Part shown: positions 8,286 through 19,664 of the stretch, piece by piece
Layout: every line of letters starts with the position of its first letter
Numbering within the stretch: the stretch's first letter is position 1
Assembly: GCF_000454545.1 (NCBI RefSeq)
Contig: NZ_CM002139.1
Location: 2,243,441 to 2,307,440, forward strand
From: Xanthomonas cassavae CFBP 4642
Lineage (GTDB): Bacteria; Pseudomonadota; Gammaproteobacteria; Xanthomonadales; Xanthomonadaceae
Direction: 5' to 3'
DNA length: 64,000 bases
Program-made: the position numbers and the translations under genes
Notes under the pieces: model-generated
Seen by the model: the letters and a program-made list of their open reading frames with translations, nothing else
Told to the model about the DNA's origin: nothing
Databases searched by the model: none

Positions 8286-9722
8286 GTGATCAAGCCCCGT
8301 ACGCCGCCCGGCATCATGGAATTGCTGCCACGCGAGCAGATCGCGTTCCAGCGCATGCTGGACGTCATCCGCCGCAATTACGAGCGGTTCGGGTTCCTGC
8401 CGGTCGAAACCCCGGTGTTCGAGCTGTCCGATGTGCTGCTGACCAAGTCCGGCGGCGAGACCGAGCGCCAGGTGTATTTCGTGCAGTCCACCGGTGCGTT
8501 GGCCAATGCAGCGGCGGCGGTCGACGGTGCCGAGAGCGGCGGCCTGCCGGGGCATTCCCTTCCAGAGCTCGCGCTGCGCTTCGACCTGACCGTGCCGCTG
8601 GCGCGTTACGTGGCCGAGCACGAACACGACCTCAGCTTCCCGTTCCGTCGTTACCAGATGCAGCGCGTCTACCGCGGCGAGCGCGCGCAGCGCGGGCGCT
8701 TCCGCGAGTTCTATCAGTGCGACATCGACGTGATCGGCAAGGATGCGCTGAGCATCCGCTACGACGCCGAAGTGCTGGCGGTGATCCACGCGGTGTTCGC
8801 CGAGCTGGGCATCGGCGACTTCAAGGTGCAGTTGAACAACCGAAAGTTGCTGCGTGGCTTCTTCCACGCGCAGGGTGTGGTCGATGCCGAGCAACAGGCC
8901 CTGGTGCTGCGCGAGGTCGACAAGCTCGACAAGCGCAGCGCCGAGGATGTACGCGCTACCTTGGTGGGGCCGGACTTTGGCCTGGCCGAGGACGCCGTGC
9001 AGCGCATCCTGGATTTCGCCAAAATCCGTTCGGTTTCCCATGCCGATGCGCTGGACAAGATCGAATGGGTGGTCAACGAGGTGCAGTCGCGCAGCGGTGG
9101 CAACGCAGATCTGCATGCTGGCGCGGACGACTTGCGCCACGTGCTGGAGCTGGTCAGGGCGCTGGGCGTGCCGGAGACGGCGTACTGCCTGAATTTCTCG
9201 ATCGCGCGCGGACTGGACTACTACACCGGCACCGTCTACGAGACCACGCTCACCGATCACCCGCAGATCGGCTCGATCTGCTCGGGCGGCCGTTACGAAA
9301 ACCTGGCCAGCCACTACACCAAGTCCAGGCTGCCCGGCGTGGGCATTTCGATCGGCCTGACCCGGCTGTTCTGGCAGCTGCGCGAGGCCGGCCTGATCCA
9401 GGGCATCGCCGAGAGCAGCGTGCAGGCGATGGTGGCGCTGATGGACGAAACGCGCCTGGACGACGCGCTGGATATCGCGCGTCGGCTGCGCATCGGTGGC
9501 ATCAACACCGAGGTGCAGATGGAGCCGAAGAAGGTCGGCAAGCAGTTCCAGTACGCCGCTCGCGCCGGCATCCGCTTTGTGGTGCTGGCCGGCGACGACG
9601 AGCTGGCACGCGGCGTGGTGGCGGTGAAGGACCTGGTGCGCGAACAGCAGTTCGAGGTGGCGCGCGACGAGCTGGCCAGTACGCTGCAGGTAGAACTGGA
9701 GCAGGCCAAGGTGATGCCGTAA
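8286..9722 (+). CDS. hisS: histidyl-tRNA synthetase
   Basis: Class II aminoacyl-tRNA synthetase charging tRNA-His. Visible motifs are motif 2 with [14 protein letters not shown] (about residues 124-137), the histidine-binding [13 protein letters not shown] (about 311-323), motif 3 in [12 protein letters not shown], and the C-terminal anticodon-binding domain. GTG start with GCAGGAG 8 bases upstream. At 478 residues it is longer than the roughly 424 of E. coli HisS, with an Ala/Gly-rich stretch between motifs 1 and 2 (about 80-98) where extra residues sit. It stands alone, followed by a 550-base repeat-rich intergenic region. Confidence 0.95.
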   Translation: MIKPRTPPGIMELLPREQIAFQRMLDVIRRNYERFGFLPVETPVFELSDVLLTKSGGETERQVYFVQSTGALANAAAAVDGAESGGLPGHSLPELALRFDLTVPLARYVAEHEHDLSFPFRRYQMQRVYRGERAQRGRFREFYQCDIDVIGKDALSIRYDAEVLAVIHAVFAELGIGDFKVQLNNRKLLRGFFHAQGVVDAEQQALVLREVDKLDKRSAEDVRATLVGPDFGLAEDAVQRILDFAKIRSVSHADALDKIEWVVNEVQSRSGGNADLHAGADDLRHVLELVRALGVPETAYCLNFSIARGLDYYTGTVYETTLTDHPQIGSICSGGRYENLASHYTKSRLPGVGISIGLTRLFWQLREAGLIQGIAESSVQAMVALMDETRLDDALDIARRLRIGGINTEVQMEPKKVGKQFQYAARAGIRFVVLAGDDELARGVVAVKDLVREQQFEVARDELASTLQVELEQAKVMP

Positions 9723-9774
9723 GGCGAGGTGGTCGTTGCTGGTTTTCGATTACCGGCGCACGAACTTCAGCCTG

Positions 9775-9853
9775 TGAAGCGGTGGGTGGTGTTGCGCGAG
9801 GTCTCGCCCCCATCCGCCCTCCGGGCACCTTCCCCCGCACGCGGGGGAAGGGC
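9775..9853. repeat. intergenic repeat, copy 1 of 2
   Basis: This stretch of about 79 bases starts TGAAGCGGTGGGTGG and ends in a C-rich/G-rich hairpin (CTTCCCCCGC with GCGGGGGAAGG). A diverged direct copy lies at 10041-10119. The hairpin core (CATCCGCCC..GGGCACCTTC) is a common Xanthomonas intergenic palindrome, also seen near 27280. Confidence 0.7.
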
Positions 9854-9892
9854 GGCGGGTGTCCTGCGCGCCCGAGACGCCTTGTTTTGCTT

Positions 9893-9916
9893 CCTTCTCC
9901 CGTCAACGGGAGAAGG
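9893..9916. repeat. CCTTCTCCCG hairpin of the Xanthomonas intergenic repeat
   Basis: CCTTCTCCCG pairs with CGGGAGAAGG around a TCAA loop. It is followed by GGCGC..GCGCCGGATGAGGG, the standard right part of this repeat family. It may terminate hisS transcription, although no T-run follows. Confidence 0.6.
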
Positions 9917-10040
9917 TGGCGCGCAGCGCCGGATGAGGGCGGCTTCGGGGCTTTCCTGTAGCTCAGCTGAGAAGCGGCACGCAACACGTCACCCGGCCGG
10001 TATTGCTTAGTTGCGGGTGGTAGGGCGAGCAACCCGCATT

Positions 10041-10119
10041 TGAAGCGGTAGACGGTGCTGCACGAAACCTCGCCCCCCATCCTCCCTTCGGGTACCTTCC
10101 CCCGCAGGCGGGGAAAGGG
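10041..10119. repeat. intergenic repeat, copy 2 of 2
   Basis: Direct, diverged copy of 9775-9853: TGAAGCGGT, then a similar GGTG.TGC.CGA block, CTCGCCCCC, and a hairpin CTTCCCCCGC/GCGGGGAAAGG. It lies about 120 bases before the YerC operator. Confidence 0.7.
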
Positions 10120-10236
10120 TCGCTTGTCCGGTTCTCCGTGCAGCAAGGCGAGAGCAGGCGAGCGCAAAGCCGCATGGCTACAGGCCAACCGAGCTGTCCT
10201 GACGTCACCGCCCCAGCAGGTGACAAGCGCCACCGC

Positions 10237-10270
10237 TTGCGTTAATGTACTAACACGCTATTACATTAAC
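10237..10270 (+). promoter_or_regulatory. probable promoter and palindromic operator of yerC/his operon
   Basis: GTTAATGTA (10241-10249) and TACATTAAC (10262-10270) are perfect inverted repeats with 12 bases between them. They overlap a possible promoter: TTGCGT at 10237, 16 bases, TATTAC at 10259. The site sits directly in front of a TrpR-like gene, so autoregulation by that protein is the simplest reading. It shares GTACTA with TrpR-type half-sites. Confidence 0.6.
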
Positions 10271-10273
10271 GCA

Positions 10274-10600
10274 ATGAAACACCGACCTGCCCCCCGCGAA
10301 TCCACCGATGTTGCCGCTTCGCTGCAGATGCTGTCCGAGGCCTTGGCCTGCCTGCATGCGCCTGGCTCGGTCGAGGCCTTCCTGCGCGATCTGTGCACGC
10401 CTGCCGAGCTGGAGGCCATGGCCGACCGCTGGCGGGTGGTGCCGCTGTTGATCAAGGGCGTGCCGTACCGCGAGATCCACGAGCTGACCCAGGTCAGTGT
10501 CACCACCATCGGGCGCGTTGCGCGCACCCTGGAACATGGCGCCGGCGGTTATGCCGCGGCCCTGCGCGAGCAAGCCGCGCGCCCTGTCGAATCCCACTGA
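10274..10600 (+). CDS. YerC/TrpR-like DNA-binding regulator
   Basis: This protein of 108 residues belongs to the YerC/YecD branch of the Trp repressor superfamily. It has the conserved LCTPAELEAMADRW (about residues 38-51) and a helix-turn-helix with YREIHELTQVSVTTIGRVAR (about 65-84). It lies just before hisG, 9 bases apart, so it is the probable first gene of the his operon and a candidate regulator of it, possibly sensing histidine or another amino acid. No Shine-Dalgarno precedes the ATG. The predicted transcription start would be only a few bases upstream, so the message may be leaderless. Confidence 0.88.
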   Translation: MKHRPAPRESTDVAASLQMLSEALACLHAPGSVEAFLRDLCTPAELEAMADRWRVVPLLIKGVPYREIHELTQVSVTTIGRVARTLEHGAGGYAAALREQAARPVESH

Positions 10601-12812
<2,212 letters not shown>

Positions 12813-12816
<4 letters not shown>

Positions 12817-13904
12817 GCACATCCTCGATTCTTGAACTGGTACGCGAGGACTTGCGTGCGTTTGCCGGCTATTCGTCGGCACGTACCAGCGCCTTGCAGG
12901 GCGATGTCTGGCTCAACGCCAATGAGTCGGCCTGGGGCAATCCTGCCGACTCGCAAGGCAGCACGCGCCGCTATCCCGATCCGCAACCCGATGCGCTGCG
13001 CAACGCCTTGGCGGCACTGTATGGCTGCGCGCCGGAGCAGTTGCTGATCGGCCGCGGCAGCGACGAAGCGATCGATCTGCTGGTGCGTGGCTTGTGCGTG
13101 CCCGCGCGCGATGCGGTGGTGGTCACCCCGCCGGTGTTCGGCATGTATGCAGTGTGCGCGCGGCTGCAGAACGCACCACTGGTCGAGGTGCCACTGGTCG
13201 ATGGCAGCGACGGCTTTCATGCCGATCTTCCGGCCATCGTGGAAGCCGCGCTGGCGACGAAGGCCAAGCTGGTGTTCCTGTGTTCGCCGTCCAACCCGGC
13301 CGGTTCGGCGATCGCGCTGCAGGATGTGGAAATCGCACTGCAGGCACTGCAAGGCAAGGCGCTGGTGGTGGTCGATGAAGCCTATGGCGAATTTTCCGAT
13401 ATGCCATCGGCGGTCGGCCTGCTGGAGCGCTACGACAACCTGGCCGTGCTGCGCACCTTGTCCAAGGCGCACGCGCTGGCGGCCGCGCGCATCGGCAGCC
13501 TGATTGCCAATTCAGAATTGATCGCGCTGCTGCGCCGCTGCCAGGCACCGTACCCGGTTCCCACGCCGTGCGCGGCGATGGCCGTGCAGGCGCTATCCGC
13601 GCCGGCACTGGAGGTCACCCGCCGGCGCATTGCCGAAGTGCGCAGCGAGCGCGAGCGCGTTCGTCTCGCCCTGGCGCAACTGCCCGGCGTGCGCCGGGTC
13701 TATGCATCGCAGGGCAATTTCCTGCTGGTGCGCTTCGACGACGCAGAAGCCGCGTTCCAGGCGCTGCTGGAGGCCGGGGTGGTGGTGCGCGACCAACGCG
13801 CGGTGCCGCGCCTCTCGGATGCATTGCGCATCACCCTGGGCACGGTCGAACAGAACGAGCGTGTGCTCGGTGCGCTGCGGCGCGAGCAGGAGGCTGCGGC
13901 ATGA
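12813..13904 (+). CDS. hisC: histidinol-phosphate aminotransferase
   Basis: PLP-dependent fold-I aminotransferase converting imidazole-acetol phosphate to histidinol phosphate. Length is 363 residues. The Schiff-base lysine is in [16 protein letters not shown] (about residue 220), and the [10 protein letters not shown] segment holds the PLP-binding Asp and Tyr. Overlaps hisD and hisB by 4 bases each. Confidence 0.96.
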
Positions 13905-15028
13905 CCCCGATTCTTTTCGTCGACCGCGATGGCACGCTGATCACCGAGCCGGCCGATTACCAGATCGACGCGTATGAAAAGCTGCGCTTGGTCGACAACG
14001 TCATCCCGGCGATGCTCAAGCTGCGCGATGCCGGCTACCAATTCGTCATCGTCAGCAATCAGGATGGGCTGGGCAACGAGAGCTATCCGCGCGCCGCCTT
14101 CGACGGCCCCAATAACCTGATGCTGCAGATCTTCGCCAGCCAGGGCATCGACTTTCGCGAAGTGTTGATCGACTGCAGCTGGCCGGCCGACAATGCACCC
14201 ACGCGCAAGCCGGGCGTCGGCCTGATGGTACCGTACCTGCAGGACCGCAACATCGACTGGGCGCGCTCGGCAATGGTGGGCGACCGTGTCACCGACATCC
14301 AGTTCGCGCAGAACCTCAACATCCGCGGTTTCCAGCTGCGCACTGCCGAATTCGGTGGCGAGTGGGACTGGCCCGGCATTGCGCACGAGCTGGCCGATGC
14401 GCCGCGTCGTGCGCTGGTCCAGCGCACGACCAAAGAAACCAGGATTCGCGTCGAGCTGGACCTGGATCGCGTGGCCGAGCCGCATACCGCCACCGGCCTG
14501 CCATTCTTCGATCACATGCTGGAACAGATCGGCAAGCACGGTGGGTTTGCGCTGGACATCCGTGCCGACGGTGATCTGCACATCGATGAGCACCACACCA
14601 TCGAAGACACCGGCCTGGCGCTGGGTCAGGCGCTGCGCGAGGCGCTGGGCAACAAGCGCGGCATTGGCCGATATGGCTTCGATCCGCCGGAAAGTCCATG
14701 GCTGGCTGCAGGCGAGGGCGCACACCATGGCTTCACCCTGCCGATGGACGAAACCATCGCCAGCGCCGCACTCGATTTCAGTGGCCGGCCGTACTTCGTG
14801 TTCGAAGGCGACTTCAAGCGCGAGCGGGTCGGCGACATGCCCACCGAACTGGTGCCGCATTTCTTTCGCTCGATCTGCGATGCGTCCGGATTGAACCTGC
14901 ATCTGAGCGTGCGTGGCGACAACGACCACCACAAGGTGGAAGCCTGCTTCAAGACGCTGGCGCGTGCGCTGCGCCAGGCGATCCGCCGCGAAGGCACCGC
15001 CTTGCCGTCCACCAAGGGCGCGTTATGA
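13901..15028 (+). CDS. hisB: bifunctional histidinol-phosphatase / imidazoleglycerol-phosphate dehydratase
   Basis: Fused enzyme of 375 residues. The N-terminal HAD phosphatase (FVDRDGTLI at about residues 6-14, with the catalytic Asp pair) hydrolyses histidinol phosphate. The C-terminal IGPD domain has the metal-binding [13 protein letters not shown] and [11 protein letters not shown] repeats characteristic of the dehydratase, repeated later as a His/Asp-rich [13 protein letters not shown]. This fused form is typical of gammaproteobacteria. ATGA overlaps with hisC and hisH. Confidence 0.96.
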   Translation: MTPILFVDRDGTLITEPADYQIDAYEKLRLVDNVIPAMLKLRDAGYQFVIVSNQDGLGNESYPRAAFDGPNNLMLQIFASQGIDFREVLIDCSWPADNAPTRKPGVGLMVPYLQDRNIDWARSAMVGDRVTDIQFAQNLNIRGFQLRTAEFGGEWDWPGIAHELADAPRRALVQRTTKETRIRVELDLDRVAEPHTATGLPFFDHMLEQIGKHGGFALDIRADGDLHIDEHHTIEDTGLALGQALREALGNKRGIGRYGFDPPESPWLAAGEGAHHGFTLPMDETIASAALDFSGRPYFVFEGDFKRERVGDMPTELVPHFFRSICDASGLNLHLSVRGDNDHHKVEACFKTLARALRQAIRREGTALPSTKGAL

Positions 15029-15627
15029 CCGCCGTTGCGCTGATCGATGCCGGCGGCGCCAATCTGGGCTCGGTGCGTTATGCGCTGGAGCGGCTGGGCG
15101 TGGAGGCACAGGTGGTGCGCGATGCAGCGGGGTTGCAAGGCGCGCAGCGGGTGATCCTGCCGGGCGTCGGTGCGGCGCCGGAGGCAATGTCGCGCCTGCG
15201 TGCGCAAGGCCTGGTCGAACCATTGCAGCAGCTGCAGGTGCCGGTGATCGGCATCTGCCTAGGCATGCAGTTGCTGTTCGAACACTCCGAAGAAGGTGAT
15301 GTCGACTGCCTTGGGCTGCTGTCGGGCATCGTGCGCCACATGACGCCGGCGCTGGGCATCCGCGTGCCGCACATGGGCTGGAATCAGCTGTTGCCGCTGC
15401 GCGAGTCCGCGCTGCTGGCCGGCCTGCCGGAGCGCGCCAGTGCGTATTTCGTGCATGGCTACGCGGCGCCGGTGACCGCCGACACCCTGGCCGCCTGCGA
15501 TCACGGCGGTCTGTTCACTGCCGTGGTGCAACAGGGGCTGCGCTGCGGCGCGCAGTTCCATCCCGAGCGTTCGGCAGACACCGGTGCACGCATCCTGCGC
15601 AATTTTCTCGAGATGAGCTTTCCATGA
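15025..15627 (+). CDS. hisH: imidazole glycerol phosphate synthase, glutaminase subunit
   Basis: Class I glutamine amidotransferase of 200 residues that feeds ammonia to HisF. The nucleophile Cys is in [13 protein letters not shown] (about residue 78) and the His-x-Glu pair in [11 protein letters not shown] near the C-terminus. Overlaps hisB and hisA by 4 bases. Works as a heterodimer with HisF, encoded two genes on. Confidence 0.96.
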   Translation: MTAVALIDAGGANLGSVRYALERLGVEAQVVRDAAGLQGAQRVILPGVGAAPEAMSRLRAQGLVEPLQQLQVPVIGICLGMQLLFEHSEEGDVDCLGLLSGIVRHMTPALGIRVPHMGWNQLLPLRESALLAGLPERASAYFVHGYAAPVTADTLAACDHGGLFTAVVQQGLRCGAQFHPERSADTGARILRNFLEMSFP

Positions 15628-16358
15628 GTTTTACTGTCTACCCCGCGCTGGATATCCGTGATGGCCGCGTGGTGCGCCTGCTGCAGGGCGATTACGCCCG
15701 CGAAACCCGCTACGGCGACGATGTGCTGCCGCGTGCGCAGGCCTTCGCCGACGCCGGCGCGCAGTGGATGCATCTGGTCGATCTGGATGCGGCCAAGGCC
15801 GGCGGCTACACGCTGGCCACGCTGCTCGGCCAGATCACCCGGCAGACCGGCTTGCAGGTGCAGACCGGCGGCGGCGTGCGTTTGCGCGACGACGTGGCGC
15901 GCATCCTCGACGCAGGTGCGGCGCGCGTGGTGATCGGCTCATTGGCGGTGCGCGAGGCCGACACCGTGATCGCCTGGTTGCAGGAATTTGGCGCCCAGCG
16001 GCTGACCATTGCGCTGGACACGCGCCAGGATGCCGCCGGTGTGTGGCAATTGCCGGTGCATGGCTGGACCGAGGCGGCCGAGGCCACCCTGGATCAACTG
16101 GCGGTGCGTTACGCGCAGGCCGGCCTGCAGCACCTGCTGTGTACCGACATCGCGCGCGACGGCATGCTGTCCGGGCCGAACATGGCGTTGTACGCGCGTC
16201 TGCGTGCGCTTGCGCCGCAGTTGCAGGTACAGGTCTCCGGCGGTGCGCGCAATCTTGCCGATGTGGGTGCGGCCAAGGCCTCCGGCTGCGCCGGCATCGT
16301 GCTGGGCAAGGCGTTGCTGGAAGGCCACCTGAATCTCAACGAGGCAGTGGCATGCTGA
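15624..16358 (+). CDS. hisA: ProFAR isomerase (HisA)
   Basis: TIM-barrel isomerase of 244 residues acting on phosphoribosylformimino-AICAR phosphate. Begins [20 protein letters not shown], with the first catalytic Asp (residue 9) and the later [13 protein letters not shown] containing the second. Overlaps hisH by 4 and hisF by 7 bases. Confidence 0.96.
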   Translation: MSFTVYPALDIRDGRVVRLLQGDYARETRYGDDVLPRAQAFADAGAQWMHLVDLDAAKAGGYTLATLLGQITRQTGLQVQTGGGVRLRDDVARILDAGAARVVIGSLAVREADTVIAWLQEFGAQRLTIALDTRQDAAGVWQLPVHGWTEAAEATLDQLAVRYAQAGLQHLLCTDIARDGMLSGPNMALYARLRALAPQLQVQVSGGARNLADVGAAKASGCAGIVLGKALLEGHLNLNEAVAC

Positions 16359-17128
16359 GCCGGCGCATCATTCCGTGCCTGGACGTGCGCGATGGACGCG
16401 TGGTCAAGGGCGTCAAGTTCCGCGACCACATCGACATGGGCGACATAGTGGAGCTGGCGCTGCGTTACCGCGCGCAAGGCGCCGATGAGCTGGTGTTCTA
16501 CGACATCGGCGCCAGTCCGGAAGGGCGTTCGGTCGATTACACCTGGGTGGAGCGGGTGGCGCGGCTGATCGATATCCCGTTCTGCGTGGCCGGCGGCATT
16601 CGGGATGTCGACACCGCGCGTGCGGTGCTGCATGCCGGTGCCGACAAGATTTCCATCAATTCCCCGGCGCTGGGCCGCCCGCAACTGATCTGCGAACTGG
16701 CCGATGCCTTCGGCGTGCAGTGCGTGGTGGTCGGCATCGATTCCATTCGCGAGGAGGACGGCCAGTGGCGGGTACGCCGCTACACTGGCGACCCCAGCAA
16801 GACCCAGGCGTTGCCGATGCGCACGCTGGACTGGGTGGCCGAAGCGCAACGCCTGGGTGCCGGCGAGATCGTGCTCAATTGCATGGACAACGATGGCGTG
16901 CGGCGCGGTTACGACATCGCGCAACTGCGTCAGGTGCGTGCGCTGTGCCAGGTGCCGTTGATCGCGTCCGGCGGCGCCGGCGAGATGCAGCACTTTGCCG
17001 ATGTCTTCGACCAGGCCGACGTGGATGGCGCGCTGGCCGCCAGCGTGTTCCATAGTGGCGCGATTCCGATTCCCGAGCTCAAGCAGTTCCTGCGCGCGCA
17101 ACAGATCGAGGTACGTGATGGGCAGTGA
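16352..17128 (+). CDS. hisF: imidazole glycerol phosphate synthase, cyclase subunit
   Basis: TIM-barrel cyclase of 258 residues, paralogous to His[19 protein letters not shown] holds the catalytic Asp 11, and [13 protein letters not shown] belongs to the second active-site loop region. Uses ammonia from HisH to form imidazole glycerol phosphate and AICAR. Overlaps the preceding gene by 7 and the next by 11 bases. Confidence 0.96.
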   Translation: MLSRRIIPCLDVRDGRVVKGVKFRDHIDMGDIVELALRYRAQGADELVFYDIGASPEGRSVDYTWVERVARLIDIPFCVAGGIRDVDTARAVLHAGADKISINSPALGRPQLICELADAFGVQCVVVGIDSIREEDGQWRVRRYTGDPSKTQALPMRTLDWVAEAQRLGAGEIVLNCMDNDGVRRGYDIAQLRQVRALCQVPLIASGGAGEMQHFADVFDQADVDGALAASVFHSGAIPIPELKQFLRAQQIEVRDGQ

Positions 17129-17738
17129 CACCGTGACAACCGACGACGTACTGCAAGCGCTGGACTGGAGCAAGGGCGCCGGCCTGCTGCCGGTGGTCGT
17201 GCAGGACGCCGACAACCTGCGCGTGTTGATGCTGGGCTACATGAATGCCGATGCCCTGGCTGTCACGCAGCAGCGCGGCGAGGTGACCTTCTTCAGCCGC
17301 AGCAAGCAGCGCCTGTGGACCAAGGGCGAGAGCTCGGGCAACGTGCTGCGCGTGGTTTCCATCGAAGCCGACTGCGACGCCGATACGCTGCTGGTGCTGG
17401 CGCGCCCGCACGGGCCCACCTGCCACCTGGGCCGCACAAGTTGTTTCCCGAGCGCGCCTGGCCAGTTCCTGGGCAGCCTGGATGCCCTGATCGCCACGCG
17501 CGAGCAGGAGCGCCCGCACGGCAGCTACACCACCACACTGTTCGAGCAGGGTATTCGCCGCATCGCGCAGAAGGTGGGCGAGGAGGGCGTGGAAACCGCG
17601 CTGGCTGGCGTGGTGCAGGGCGATGCCGAGTTGCTTGGCGAGTCGGCCGACCTGTTGTACCACCTGATCGTGCTGCTGCGCGCGCGCGGCCTGGGGCTGG
17701 GCGATGCGGTAGCGCTGCTGGAATCGCGGCACAACTGA
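17118..17738 (+). CDS. hisI: bifunctional phosphoribosyl-AMP cyclohydrolase / phosphoribosyl-ATP pyrophosphatase
   Basis: Fused HisI-HisE of 206 residues, catalysing steps 2 and 3. The cyclohydrolase part has [18 protein letters not shown] and the zinc-binding Cys residues in the DCDAD and [12 protein letters not shown] regions. The pyrophosphohydrolase part carries [16 protein letters not shown]. Last gene of the his operon, so all ten reactions of the pathway are encoded in one uninterrupted run from hisG. A perfect palindromic repeat follows the stop by 9 bases. Confidence 0.96.
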   Translation: MGSDTVTTDDVLQALDWSKGAGLLPVVVQDADNLRVLMLGYMNADALAVTQQRGEVTFFSRSKQRLWTKGESSGNVLRVVSIEADCDADTLLVLARPHGPTCHLGRTSCFPSAPGQFLGSLDALIATREQERPHGSYTTTLFEQGIRRIAQKVGEEGVETALAGVVQGDAELLGESADLLYHLIVLLRARGLGLGDAVALLESRHN

Positions 17739-17747
17739 GGTGGTCGC

Positions 17748-17813
17748 GTAGGAGCGCACCCGGGCGCGACAGGCGTCATGGGTAACGCCCATCGCGCCCG
17801 GGTGCGCTCCTAC
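17748..17813. repeat. perfect nested REP-like palindrome
   Basis: Two exact 22-base inverted arms, starting GTAGGAGCGCACCCGGG at 17748-17769 and returning at 17792-17813. The 22-base loop itself contains GGCGT..ACGCC. The GTAGGAGCG head is typical of REP sequences mobilised by REP-associated transposases in Xanthomonas and Pseudomonas. It lies just behind hisI and can also stop transcription or protect the his mRNA 3' end. Confidence 0.8.
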
Positions 17814-17906
17814 AGATGTGCCGTTGCGTCTTCCCACCTTCGTACCCGCATCGTGCGCCGTGCCACGACGGGTACAATTTCCGCTGATCTTTCCGCGGGA
17901 AAACGC

Positions 17907-19493
17907 ATGCAACCTCGCTTCGCTTTGTTGGCTCTGGGCTTGCTCGCAGCAAGCGCCTACGCGCGCGCGGCCACCGTCGATGGCATCGTCTACGAAGAGC
18001 GCGACGGGCGCCCCGGTCGCAGTGCCGATGAGCCGGGCGTTGCCGATGTAGCGGTCTCCAATGGCGAGCAGATCGTGCGTACCGATGCGCAGGGCCGCTA
18101 CCGTCTACCGGTACGCGATGGGCAAACAGTGTTCGTGATCAAGCCGGGCGACCGCCGCTTTGTACCCGCTGCCGACGGCTTGCCCGGGTTCTGGCGCCAC
18201 TACGCACCGAACGGGTCCGCCAAGCACAAATATGGTGGTATCGCCGCAACCGGCCGCAACACGCGCAACTGGGATTTCGCACTGACCCCGCGCGCCGGTG
18301 CCGCAGTCGATGGCTTCCAGATGCTGGTGTTTGCCGACAGCCAGACCGCCAGCCTTGCCGACGTTGGCTACTACCAGCGCGACATCGTGGCGCCGATCGT
18401 TGGCAAGACCACCGCCAGGCTGGGCACCACCCTGGGCGACATCGTCAGCGACGATCTGAGTCTGTATCCGGCCCTGAACAAGGTCACCACCCAGCTGGGC
18501 GTGCCGTGGTTCCATGTGCCGGGCAACCACGATCTCAACTTCGATGCGCACGACGATGTGCAGTCGCTCGACAGCTGGCGCGCGATCTACGGCCCGGATA
18601 CCTATGCGGTGGAAGAGGCCAATGCCAGCTTCGTGTTCCTGGACGATGTGATCTACACCCCCGGTGGCAAACCAGCCTATGTGGGCGGCCTGCGCGAACA
18701 GCAGTTTGCATTCTTGCAGGCGTATCTGGCGCAGCTACCGCGCGAGCGGCTGGTGGTGCTGGGCATGCACATCCCGCTGTTCGATGCCGCACCCGGGCAG
18801 GAGACCTTCAGGCATGCGGATCGTCGCCGGCTGTTCGCCTTGCTCAAGGAGTTTCCGCATGTGCTGGTGCTGAGCGCGCACAGCCACACGCAACGGCAGG
18901 TTGAACACGGCGCCGACGAGGGCTGGGCCGGTGCGCAGCCGCTGCACGAGTACAACGTGGGCGCTGCCTGCGGTGCGTTCTGGTCGGGCGTGAAGGATGC
19001 CGACGGCATTCCCGATACGACCATGAGCGACGGCACGCCCAACGGCTACGCGGTGCTGAAGGTGGCGCCCAGCGGCAACTACACGCTGGCCTATCACGCC
19101 GCGCGCGCGGCCGACGATGCGCAGTTGTTGCTGCATGCGCCCAAGGTCTTGCGGCAGGGCGCGTATCCGGCCTGGGGCATCTACGCCAATGTATTGATGG
19201 GCCAGGACGATACCGCGGTGGACATGCGCATCGACGATGGTCCCTGGCAGCCGATGAAGCGGCAAGAGCGCGCCGACCCACGCGTGTTGGCCGAGAATGC
19301 GCGCGACGATGCCGCCGGGGCGCTGCGCGGTTACGACCGCTCGCCCGAGGCTACCCCTTCCACCCACCTGTGGCGCGGCGCACTGCCGACCACGCTGGAC
19401 GTGGGGGAGCATACGGTCGAGGTGCGCGCGCGCCTGCCGACCGGTGAGTACAGTGCACGCACGGTGTATCGCCTGCAGCACGCCGAGCCCTGA
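17907..19493 (+). CDS. periplasmic calcineurin-like phosphoesterase
   Basis: This protein of 528 residues has a signal peptide (LLALGLLAASAYARA) and a carboxypeptidase-regulatory-like N-terminal domain (DAQGRYRLPV, about residues 55-65). Its metallophosphatase core has the metal ligands in VPGNHDLNFD (about 207-216) and SAHSHTQRQ (about 325). The C-terminal domain is the one found in calcineurin-like phosphoesterase C-terminal family members. The first metal motif is atypical (FADSQT where DxH is usual). The substrate is unknown; export to the periplasm suggests phosphate scavenging or cell-envelope work. The ATG at 17907 has no strong Shine-Dalgarno. Monocistronic, with a terminator-like hairpin behind it. 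Confidence 0.85.
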   Translation: MQPRFALLALGLLAASAYARAATVDGIVYEERDGRPGRSADEPGVADVAVSNGEQIVRTDAQGRYRLPVRDGQTVFVIKPGDRRFVPAADGLPGFWRHYAPNGSAKHKYGGIAATGRNTRNWDFALTPRAGAAVDGFQMLVFADSQTASLADVGYYQRDIVAPIVGKTTARLGTTLGDIVSDDLSLYPALNKVTTQLGVPWFHVPGNHDLNFDAHDDVQSLDSWRAIYGPDTYAVEEANASFVFLDDVIYTPGGKPAYVGGLREQQFAFLQAYLAQLPRERLVVLGMHIPLFDAAPGQETFRHADRRRLFALLKEFPHVLVLSAHSHTQRQVEHGADEGWAGAQPLHEYNVGAACGAFWSGVKDADGIPDTTMSDGTPNGYAVLKVAPSGNYTLAYHAARAADDAQLLLHAPKVLRQGAYPAWGIYANVLMGQDDTAVDMRIDDGPWQPMKRQERADPRVLAENARDDAAGALRGYDRSPEATPSTHLWRGALPTTLDVGEHTVEVRARLPTGEYSARTVYRLQHAEP

Positions 19494-19523
19494 GCCAGGC
19501 GCAGCTGCTGCCAGAAACACAAA

Positions 19524-19546
19524 CGCCTCCACGAGGGAGGCGCTTT
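19524..19546 (+). terminator. terminator hairpin behind phosphoesterase gene
   Basis: CGCCTCC (19524-19530) pairs with GGAGGCG (19536-19542), loop ACGAG, followed by CTTTC. It is about 30 bases after the phosphoesterase stop and lies between convergent genes. Confidence 0.7.
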
Positions 19547-19664
19547 CGGAATCCGGGCTGGCAGGCGATGGCGCGCTGGCGGGGATCGATGCTGGCTGGC
19601 GTGGGCTGGCTGGCCGGGCGAGTGTAGCGAGGCTGCGCAAGCGCTGACGAAATGAGAATTAGTC

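Noticed and set aside
9957..9990. tRNA-like start (TGTAGCTCAGCTGAGAAGC)
   Set aside because: It resembles a tRNA D-arm, but there is no matching acceptor stem, anticodon arm or GGTTCGA T-loop within 90 bases.
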